A stretch of 19,492 bases of DNA from CAYTPE01 sp964439885 (GTDB lineage Bacteria > Patescibacteriota > Patescibacteriia > Magasanikbacterales > GWA2-37-8). This document shows, piece by piece, positions 13,655-19,492 of this stretch. The notes beneath the pieces are model-generated. The model had not been told where the DNA came from. It saw only the letters and a list, made by a program, of their open reading frames with translations, and searched no databases. Where the stretch lies: positions 1 to 19,492 of the forward strand of contig CAYTPE010000018.1 in NCBI GenBank assembly GCA_964439885.1, read 5' to 3'. The translations under genes were made by a program, and so were the position numbers. Each line of letters begins with the position of its first letter. Within the stretch, counting starts at the first letter, position 1.

Positions 13655-13692
13655 AAACAAAAAACGCCTCTCTCTTTGGCGTTTTTTTGTTT
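13655..13692. terminator. Bidirectional terminator between gpmI and the DHH-like gene
   Basis: AAACAAAAAACGCC (13655-13668) pairs with GGCG plus a T-rich arm (13678-13692) over a 9-nt loop, with one extra T. The A-rich left arm and T-rich right arm give a T-tract on both strands. It suits the convergent pair and serves both genes. Confidence 0.9.
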
Positions 13693-13699
13693 ATCTATT

Positions 13700-14851
13700 T
13701 TAGCGCGTTCTGGGTAGTACCTCACGAATACGCTCCAGAATCATGTTTTCTGCCTCCTGCAAACTCATTCCTTCCACCGTAAAGAGCGCTTGGCGCTTCG
13801 AGCCGGTAGGCGAGAATGGCTTGGCCAATTCCAGGGCGTCATATTCTTTTTCACTCGTTATCATGGCGCCAATTTTTTTCGTGCTGCCGTTTTCTTTTTC
13901 GTACACCAAGAGCACCACCTTGGCTTCGGGAGAGTTACTAATCAACTCCTCCACGATACCCGACAAATCATCCGGCGCGCTACCAGCGCGAGTAAAGTCA
14001 TCGCGCGTTATCGTCGTCCACACCACTCCAAGTTTCGTATCACTCTGCAAATGAGACAGTGCTTGGCCCCACAATTTGAGTGTGGCAATGGTACGCGTGC
14101 GGTACAAACATTGAATGATGCGTTCACGATCGGCGCCGCGGTTGATAAGATCGCTCGCGAGCTGGAGAGTGAGCGGGGTAATGGTGGGGCTTTTGAAACT
14201 TTTGGTGGCCACCGTCATACCGGTGAGGAGCGCTGTGGCAATAGCCGCATCGATATGGTCGGGGATAATTTGCTTGAGTATTTTGTAGGTGGCTTCGGCA
14301 GTAGAGGTGCAGGTAAAGTCCACGATGTTTACCTGTCCGTAACGCTCGTTACTGGTTTGGTGGTCGATGTTGATAATCGGCGTGCGGTAGAACAGGTCGG
14401 TGTTGTTGAAAAAAATATCGCCGAGCGAATTTAAATCCGGCGAGTTCAACGTGATGATGAGATCGTATTTGAATGTAGACTGGGCGGTGCGGAGTTGTTT
14501 TTTGGAAATCAAACCATGCTTCGGGGTGAGGTAGATAGCGAGCGTGTTGTCCTTTACATCGTAGCTGAGTGTTTCGATGGGAGTTTCGCTCACATCCACC
14601 TTAATGATAAATTTTTGTAAGTGCTCCAAATCAGACCGCACCTGTTCGGTACCGGGCAAGAAGTGTAAATTTTTTGGCAACACAAAACCGCTTGCCGCGA
14701 TATCGGCTTGTTTGTGTTCGCGCTCTAAGTATGTTTTGAGCGCGATGGCCGCGCCAACGGCATCGCCCTTATCTTGTGGCGTGCACAAAATTAAGACATA
14801 TTTACTGTCGGCGACCAGGTTTTGAATTTGTTGTAAATCAGTCAAAGCCAT
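13700..14851 (-). CDS. DHH-family (NrnA-like) protein with degenerate active site
   Basis: A 383-residue protein with the two-domain plan of NrnA/RecJ-like DHH phosphoesterases: a DHH domain (about 1-240) and a DHHA1-like C-terminal domain (about 275-375, GVVWTTITRDDF...). The fold is recognisable from LGDIFFNNTDLF, PIINIDHQTSNERYGQVN, ATALLTGM and TPLTLQLASDLINRGAD. The catalytic motifs are eroded. The usual H..PDGD is CTPQDKGD (23-30), the acid of motif II is N136, DHH is DHQ (163-165), the Asp of TDTGSF is A215, and the C-terminal GGGH is TGSK (349-352). It may be a non-catalytic binding protein or use a changed chemistry. It is the only - strand gene here and has a near-consensus promoter. 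Confidence 0.8.
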   Translation of the reverse strand: MALTDLQQIQNLVADSKYVLILCTPQDKGDAVGAAIALKTYLEREHKQADIAASGFVLPKNLHFLPGTEQVRSDLEHLQKFIIKVDVSETPIETLSYDVKDNTLAIYLTPKHGLISKKQLRTAQSTFKYDLIITLNSPDLNSLGDIFFNNTDLFYRTPIINIDHQTSNERYGQVNIVDFTCTSTAEATYKILKQIIPDHIDAAIATALLTGMTVATKSFKSPTITPLTLQLASDLINRGADRERIIQCLYRTRTIATLKLWGQALSHLQSDTKLGVVWTTITRDDFTRAGSAPDDLSGIVEELISNSPEAKVVLLVYEKENGSTKKIGAMITSEKEYDALELAKPFSPTGSKRQALFTVEGMSLQEAENMILERIREVLPRTR

Positions 14852-14903
14852 AGCTGTTATCAGGCCTTTTTGGGACTTGCGTCTGTTTGGATAATAACCT
14901 CAG

Positions 14904-14932
14904 ATTCTATCAAAAGTCGGCTTTTCTGTCAA
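14904..14932 (-). promoter_or_regulatory. Sigma-70-type promoter of the DHH-like gene
   Basis: On the - strand, TTGACA (14927-14932) is followed by exactly 17 nt and then TAGAAT (14904-14909). This is the best consensus promoter in the window. The start of transcription is expected near 14897, which gives a leader of about 46 nt. Confidence 0.85.
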
Positions 14933-14988
14933 CCATGCCACTTTTAGCTCCTGTGGATAAGAAAAATGGCTTATTTTGGCACAAAAAC

Positions 14989-15017
14989 TTGCGTTTTTAA
15001 GCTATATTTAGTAAAAT
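14989..15017 (+). promoter_or_regulatory. Candidate promoter of valS
   Basis: TTGCGT (14989-14994), 17 nt, then TAAAAT (15012-15017). The start is expected near 15024, so the word repeats at 15040-15099 would be in the valS leader. TATATT at 15004-15009 is an alternative -10. Confidence 0.5.
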
Positions 15018-15039
15018 TAATGCATTATTTGATTAAATT

Positions 15040-15099
15040 CAGATATACGGATGCATCCAGATATGCAGATATCCGTAAATCTGAATACATCCGCATATC
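15040..15099. repeat. Word repeats forming alternative hairpins in the valS leader
   Basis: CAGATATACGGAT (15040-15052) is complementary to ATCCGTAAATCTG (15071-15083) at 12 of 13 positions. A third copy in inverse orientation, GAATACATCCGCATATC (15083-15099), can also pair with the first. The segment includes the palindrome GGATGCATCC (15049-15058). It ends 12 nt before the valS ATG. Confidence 0.7.
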
Positions 15100-15111
15100 G
15101 GGATTATATTT

Positions 15112-17766
15112 ATGGAATTGCCTAAAGCGTACGAACCGGGGAAGTACGAGCAAGATATCTATAAACAGTGGGAAGAAAGCGGGTTATTTAACCCCGATGT
15201 TTGTATTGAAAAGGGAGTAACCAAAGCCGATGCCGAACCGTTTTCGATCGTACTACCCCCGCCGAATGTAACCGGTACGCTCCATATGGGGCATGCGGCC
15301 ATGCTGGCCATTGAAGATGTGATGATTCGCTATCATAGAATGAAAGGTGACAGAACGCTCTGGGTACCGGGAACTGATCATGCAGCAGTGGCTACTGAAT
15401 CAAAAGTTGAAAATAAACTCATTAAAGAAAAGGGAATGAAGAATCCCAAAAAAGAATTGGGACGTGAAAAATTTCTTGATGAAGTAAAAAAGTTTGCCAA
15501 GGATAGTCACGATACCATCGTCAATCAGAGTAAGCGCATGGGCGCATCGCTTGATTGGAGTCGGGAAGCGTACACACTTGACGAGAAGCGCAACTTGGCT
15601 GTACGTACCGTGTTTAAGAAAATGTATGATGACGGTTTGATTTATCGCGGATACCGCGTGGTGAACTGGTCGGTGAAAGGTCAGTCCACATGCAGTGATG
15701 ATGAGCTTGTCTATATTGATAGACCGGGGAAATTATATTATTTCAAATATTCAAAAGAATTTCCGATTACCATTGCGACCACTCGCCCCGAGACTAAACT
15801 TGGCGATACTGCTGTAGCCGTTAATCCACACGACAAGAGGTATAAAAAATATATTGGGAAAATCTTTACTGTAGATGTGGGCGCCGCTGTGCCATTAACA
15901 ATCCAAATAATTTCAGACGAAAATGTTGATCCAAATTTTGGAACAGGCGCGTTAGGTGTTACTCCTGCGCATAGTATTGCAGATTTTGACATATATCTTA
16001 GAAACAAGAAACAAAATCCGATAAACCTAGTTCAAGTTATTGGTGAGGATGGAAAGATGACGCCAACAGCCGGTAAGAATTATGAAGGTCTGGACGTACT
16101 TGAGGCAAGAAAAAAATTCGTCGAATACTTAAGAAATCAGAAATTACTGGAAAAAGAAGAAGATATAACACAAAGCGTAGGCACCTCTGATCGATTTGGT
16201 GATGTAGTCGAACCGCTCCCAAAGACACAGTGGTTTGTTGACGTAAAAAAAGAAATTCCTCGGCTTAAAAAAACGCTCAAAAAATTAATGCTGGATGCAG
16301 TTCAAAACGACGGCATAAAGATATTGCCTGAAAAGTTTGAGAGAACTTATTTTAGTTGGATTAACAATTTGCGCGATTGGAATATCAGTCGCCAAATTTG
16401 GTTTGGGCACCAGATTCCGGTGTGGTATAAGGGCGAAGAAGTATATGTTGATGTTGAGGCACCAGAAGGTGATGGTTGGCAACAAGACCCCGACACTCTC
16501 GACACCTGGTTTAGCTCAGGCCTCTGGACATTCTCCGCGCTCGGCTGGCCAAACGAAAAAGAATGGGAAAAGAATAAAGTTTTCCATCCGACAGCGGTGC
16601 TCGAAACCGGCTATGACATCATTTTTTTCTGGGTGGCGCGCATGATACTCATGACTACGTACACGCTTGGTGAAATTCCATTTAAGACGGTGTACCTTCA
16701 CGGCTTGGTGCGTGATGAGCAGGGGAGAAAGATGAGCAAATCGCTCGACAATATTATCGACCCGCTTGAGATGTGTGACAAGTACGGCACGGACGCCACT
16801 CGTTTGTCGCTCCTTATTGGCGGCGGCCCCGGCAATGATATGAAACTTTCGGAGGAGAAAATTGCAGGGTTTAGAAATTTTGCGAATAAACTGTGGAACA
16901 TAGCTCGTTTTATCAACACTGTCATTCAGAGCGAAGCGAAGAATCCCTCTCGCAATCAAACAACGCCAGAACCACGGACGCTTGCAGACAAATGGATACT
17001 AGGGCGGCTGTCTACAATTGCGCGCGAGGTCACAACTAATATCGAAAAGTATAATTTCTCGTATGCCGGCGAACAGCTGCGCGATTTTACCTGGGGAGAG
17101 CTGGCCGATTGGTATTTAGAAATAGCAAAGATTGAAGGCAACAAATCGGACATGCTTACGTATATACTGAATACTATTCTTAAACTATGGCATCCCTACA
17201 TGCCGTTTGTAACGGAAGCCATTTGGAAAGAAATATATGGCCAAGATACCATGTTGATGGTTGAGAAGTGGCCTGTTGTCATTCCGAGCGTAGCCGAGGA
17301 ATCCCTTGAATTTGGAATAATCAGAAATATCATCACCGGCATCCGCACGCTGCGCAGCGAAAACAAAATCGAACCGGCTAAGTTGCTCGTAGCTACCATG
17401 AGCGCGGGCGACAAGAAAAAATTGCTTGAGGAAAATGCTGAAGTGATAAAAAAATTGGCCCGATTGGAAGATTTGAAGATTGAGAGCACTATTGAAAAGC
17501 CACAGAGTGCCGTTGGTTTCGTTGAAGGTGGTGTGGAGGTCTACATCGACCTCGGTGGCGTTGTCGATGTCGAAAAAGAAAAAACTCGCCTTACCAAAGA
17601 AATTGCCGATCTTGAAAAGTACGTGAATGCGCAAGAGAGTAAGCTTCAGAATCAAGATTTTGTAGCGCGCGCGCCGGCGGCGGTGGTGGAGGGGGAAAAG
17701 AAAAAACTCGCTGAGGCAAGGGAGAAGTTGGCCAAGCTTTCTACTCAATTAAATTCACTTTCTTAA
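15112..17766 (+). CDS. valS: Valine--tRNA ligase
   Basis: ValRS is a class I synthetase that charges tRNA-Val, with an editing domain against threonine. The 884 residues cover the whole enzyme: PPPNVTGTLHMGHA with the HIGH motif HMGH (58-61), the editing domain with ATTRPETKLGDTAVAV, DWNISRQIWFGHQIPVW, TWFSSGLWTFSALGWP, GYDIIFFWVARMI, KMSKS (540-544), the anticodon domain, and the C-terminal coiled-coil arm (about 815-884). The ATG at 15112 gives MELPKAYEPGKYEQDIYKQWEESG, the usual start. No Shine-Dalgarno is seen. Oddly, two stretches are copies of a dispersed DNA repeat read in frame: VIQSEAKNPS (604-613), at the junction of the catalytic and anticodon domains, and VVIPSVAEES (722-731), in a later linker. 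Both sit where length varies in the family, and the core motifs are intact. Confidence 0.96.
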   Translation: MELPKAYEPGKYEQDIYKQWEESGLFNPDVCIEKGVTKADAEPFSIVLPPPNVTGTLHMGHAAMLAIEDVMIRYHRMKGDRTLWVPGTDHAAVATESKVENKLIKEKGMKNPKKELGREKFLDEVKKFAKDSHDTIVNQSKRMGASLDWSREAYTLDEKRNLAVRTVFKKMYDDGLIYRGYRVVNWSVKGQSTCSDDELVYIDRPGKLYYFKYSKEFPITIATTRPETKLGDTAVAVNPHDKRYKKYIGKIFTVDVGAAVPLTIQIISDENVDPNFGTGALGVTPAHSIADFDIYLRNKKQNPINLVQVIGEDGKMTPTAGKNYEGLDVLEARKKFVEYLRNQKLLEKEEDITQSVGTSDRFGDVVEPLPKTQWFVDVKKEIPRLKKTLKKLMLDAVQNDGIKILPEKFERTYFSWINNLRDWNISRQIWFGHQIPVWYKGEEVYVDVEAPEGDGWQQDPDTLDTWFSSGLWTFSALGWPNEKEWEKNKVFHPTAVLETGYDIIFFWVARMILMTTYTLGEIPFKTVYLHGLVRDEQGRKMSKSLDNIIDPLEMCDKYGTDATRLSLLIGGGPGNDMKLSEEKIAGFRNFANKLWNIARFINTVIQSEAKNPSRNQTTPEPRTLADKWILGRLSTIAREVTTNIEKYNFSYAGEQLRDFTWGELADWYLEIAKIEGNKSDMLTYILNTILKLWHPYMPFVTEAIWKEIYGQDTMLMVEKWPVVIPSVAEESLEFGIIRNIITGIRTLRSENKIEPAKLLVATMSAGDKKKLLEENAEVIKKLARLEDLKIESTIEKPQSAVGFVEGGVEVYIDLGGVVDVEKEKTRLTKEIADLEKYVNAQESKLQNQDFVARAPAAVVEGEKKKLAEAREKLAKLSTQLNSLS
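16921..16950 (+). repeat. Dispersed repeat copy 1 inside valS
   Basis: GTCATTCAGAGCGAAGCGAA followed by GAATCCCTCT fits the GTCATYCNGAG...GARGRATC pattern of the intergenic copies at 9872 and 3921. It is translated as VIQSEAKNPS without disturbing the frame. Confidence 0.75.
17275..17306 (+). repeat. Dispersed repeat copy 2 inside valS
   Basis: GTTGTCATTCCGAGCGTAGC followed by CGAGGAATCCCT is a second copy in the same gene, translated as VVIPSVAEES. Both copies begin in the same phase (GTC ATT), but this one has an extra C in the middle, so the second half is read in another phase than in copy 1. Confidence 0.75.
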
Positions 17767-17775
17767 ATTTAGTAT

Positions 17776-19182
17776 ATGGAAGTCTCACACAGAGAAGCGC
17801 AACACGCCGCGGTACCTGAGGACGCTCGTCTTGAGGGGCTTAGGGCAATTATGGCAGCGCTCCAAAGCGGTAACCCAATCGAAAAAAAAATGGTGTATGG
17901 TTGGGCAACAATGGATCCGTCAAACAACGACGATCCGTTTATAGTGTGGCTCAAAGAACATCCTCGCGCTACCGAAGAAGAAGCGCTCAGTGAACTGAGG
18001 CGAATGGGTATCGAGCAGCAGGCCCGAAAAGCGGAGGTCGAATTTTTACCGTTTCTAGAGTTGGCTCGGCAAATCGGAGAGTACGAAAGTGAATTCTATG
18101 AAGCTAGTCTGCGGATGTCGAAGTTGAGCGAGGATAAAGCGCTCGAAGTGGTGAGGAGCTTGGGCGATAAATTCAGCGCTCTAACCTCGCTGTTGACCGA
18201 ATTAAATGAACAACTATCACACAAGATGAGGGAAGGTTTACAAACGGTTACTAAAATTAACACTGAAAGCAGCTCGTTGAACGAACAAATGTTTGGGATG
18301 CTGGCTCACGACGTAAAAAATCTATTATCACCAGCCATTACCTACACATCAATGATAAAAGAAGCTATACAGGATAATTTTTTAAACGCGTCTGATCTGG
18401 AACTTATCCCGGATATTGTCGAGTCGATTACCGGTGTAAGGTCCGCAGTCATGGATGATCTTGTGTATCTGCTTGAATATCCCTCTTCAGACATGCGTAC
18501 TCCGCGGGCGATTGTAGACGAAAAGCTGAATTCGTTTCTTGCCGAAAAACCGTCGCGCTCTTCAGTCCGGACTTCGCTATTATTGATTGAAAAACGTACC
18601 ACAGTGCATGGTGAGCGAGGTGATATGTCGGACAAAGCCGCCAAAGTGCCTCACGTAACATTCGAAAATACCATCTCCAACGCTGATGGAGTATATACTT
18701 CGGCAGATACTGCGGTGCTTAATAATCTTGTGCTCAATTTGTTGTCGAACGCTTGTTCGAGAAATGTATACAAAGATGAAAAAATCGTGAAGTACGGGAT
18801 TGACGCGAACGAGGTCAACGTATCAATTTCGCGCGACAGCACGCATTTAATTGTGCACGTCGCCGACACAGGGGTGGGCCTTAAACCCGAACAGGCTGAC
18901 CCAACAACAGAAAAGTTTATTTTCCGTACCGGCGTTTCGGATCGTCGCGCGGGTACACGCAGCACGGGGCTCGGCATTAAAGATCCGGCATACTACGCAG
19001 AAAAAGGTATAACCGTAAATGTGGTATCGCGTGAGCGCGATAAGGGCGATATTCCTTTTGTTCATTATTCCAATCACAGCGAAAGCGAAGCCGACCACAT
19101 GTTCGCTCTGGAGCAGGAAGCGCACAGCAAGGGGTTGTCTACTGTTTTCGAAGTGCGCGTACCAATCGAAGCGTTAAATTAA
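17776..19182 (+). CDS. Soluble sensor histidine kinase-like protein (orphan)
   Basis: A 468-residue protein with a histidine-kinase core. Residues 1-85 are charged and not recognised, and include HPRATEEEALSELRRMGIEQQAR. A helical, probably coiled-coil region follows (about 88-170). The phosphoacceptor H-box is MLAHDVKNLLSPAITY with H178. The HATPase domain has the N-box LNNLVLNLLSNACSRN (N325), the G1 box VADTGVGL (D364) and the G2 box GTRSTGLGI (G398, G400). It should autophosphorylate on H178 and pass the phosphate to a response regulator, but none is in the window. There is no membrane helix and no recognised PAS or GAF domain, so the signal would be cytoplasmic and enter through the N-terminal region. 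It starts 9 nt after valS with no Shine-Dalgarno, so it is probably cotranscribed. Confidence 0.83.
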   Translation: MEVSHREAQHAAVPEDARLEGLRAIMAALQSGNPIEKKMVYGWATMDPSNNDDPFIVWLKEHPRATEEEALSELRRMGIEQQARKAEVEFLPFLELARQIGEYESEFYEASLRMSKLSEDKALEVVRSLGDKFSALTSLLTELNEQLSHKMREGLQTVTKINTESSSLNEQMFGMLAHDVKNLLSPAITYTSMIKEAIQDNFLNASDLELIPDIVESITGVRSAVMDDLVYLLEYPSSDMRTPRAIVDEKLNSFLAEKPSRSSVRTSLLLIEKRTTVHGERGDMSDKAAKVPHVTFENTISNADGVYTSADTAVLNNLVLNLLSNACSRNVYKDEKIVKYGIDANEVNVSISRDSTHLIVHVADTGVGLKPEQADPTTEKFIFRTGVSDRRAGTRSTGLGIKDPAYYAEKGITVNVVSRERDKGDIPFVHYSNHSESEADHMFALEQEAHSKGLSTVFEVRVPIEALN

Positions 19183-19186
19183 CGTT

Positions 19187-19492
19187 ATGCGCAAAAAAAT
19201 TATTTATACCATTATCGCACTTCTTCTGGTGGCAGGGGTCGGCATGTATATCGCCCATGTTCGGTATGGGTATACCATTTTTACCAAACAAGATCTCCAT
19301 ATACCAAAAGACGCCTATTTCTATGTGGCACCAGGTTTTACGGGAGGTCTCGACAGCACGCCGGTAGTCTACCGCGACAATACAACAGTTTTCACGGTCG
19401 GCTATATGCCACTCTACTTTGATACCAAAAGCATGGATGCGGTAAGCGCGATGGGCAAGGTACCGGAGTGTACGGTAGGGCGCCCTATAATC
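19187..19492 (+). CDS. Membrane-anchored protein of unknown function (3' truncated)
   Basis: An open frame from the ATG at 19187, 4 nt after the kinase stop, runs to the window edge without a stop (102 codons seen). The N-terminus MRKKIIYTIIALLLVAGVGMYIA is a basic-hydrophobic signal anchor. After it comes a predicted extracytoplasmic part with LHIPKDAYFYVAPGF and VGYMPLYFDTKS. No family is recognised. The close spacing suggests an operon with the kinase, so this could be a membrane partner, but that is inference only. Confidence 0.7.
   Translation, partial: MRKKIIYTIIALLLVAGVGMYIAHVRYGYTIFTKQDLHIPKDAYFYVAPGFTGGLDSTPVVYRDNTTVFTVGYMPLYFDTKSMDAVSAMGKVPECTVGRPII

Noticed and set aside
13790..14434. 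Plus-strand frame of 214 codons
   Set aside because: It is antisense to the DHH-like gene, which has a recognisable fold and a near-consensus promoter.
14977..14992. Sigma-54-like promoter TGGCAC...TTGC upstream of valS
   Set aside because: The spacer between the two boxes is 6 nt rather than the required 5, and a sigma-70-type pair (TTGCGT-17-TAAAAT) explains the same place.
1747..15111. tRNA genes in the spacers
   Set aside because: No cloverleaf-like segment with a TTC-type T-loop and paired acceptor ends was found in any spacer; most are filled by terminators, promoters and word repeats.
17185..17748. Minus-strand frame of 187 codons opposite the valS 3' end
   Set aside because: It is a shadow of the valS anticodon and coiled-coil regions, with no domain pattern of its own.

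Overview
The window looks like a fragment of a candidate-phyla-radiation (Patescibacteria, Parcubacteria-like) chromosome. The call rests on inference from gene content and style: a membrane-anchored CAP-domain protein of a kind common in that group, an archaeal-type AspRS without the bacterial GAD insertion, an independent-type phosphoglycerate mutase, a degenerate DHH protein, tight gene packing, few Shine-Dalgarno sites, and spacers filled with short low-complexity word repeats. TGA and TAA both end genes and no TGA falls inside one, so the standard bacterial code applies. Nearly all genes are on the + strand; only the DHH-like gene at 13700-14851 is on the - strand. No rRNA, tRNA, transposase or CRISPR array was found.

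Layout. 1-1750: the end of a secreted or surface protein with two peptidoglycan-binding-like repeats, a terminator, then a CAP-domain membrane protein with its own terminator. 1882-5738: aspS, scpA and scpB (the chromosome-condensation partners of Smc), and a D,D-carboxypeptidase. aspS and scpA overlap by 11 bases; an interspersed repeat lies between scpA and scpB. 5747-5846 is a 100-N assembly gap that runs into a (GAGTAAA)n tandem array just ahead of a small DUF4342 protein. 6279-13646: a lower-glycolysis block of pgk, a SIMPL-domain membrane protein, eno, a small membrane protein, and two adjacent divergent gpmI genes. Together pgk, gpmI and eno take 1,3-bisphosphoglycerate to phosphoenolpyruvate. 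pgk and eno share an identical 13-base extended -10 promoter core. 13655-14932: a bidirectional terminator, then the - strand DHH-like gene and its consensus sigma-70-type promoter. 15112-19492: valS, a soluble orphan histidine kinase, and the start of a membrane-anchored protein cut by the window end.

Most worth a second look: (1) three tandem units of about 30-36 nt in the eno leader, each with a different hairpin, two of them differing by a compensatory base-pair change; (2) two copies of a dispersed GTCATYCNGAG-type repeat translated in frame inside valS, with two longer relatives between genes, one of which appears to bracket a small membrane-protein gene; (3) a DHH-family protein that has lost nearly every metal and substrate motif; (4) three mutually complementary arms ending in a T-tract directly before the second gpmI; (5) a different inverted or tandem word repeat in most of the larger spacers.
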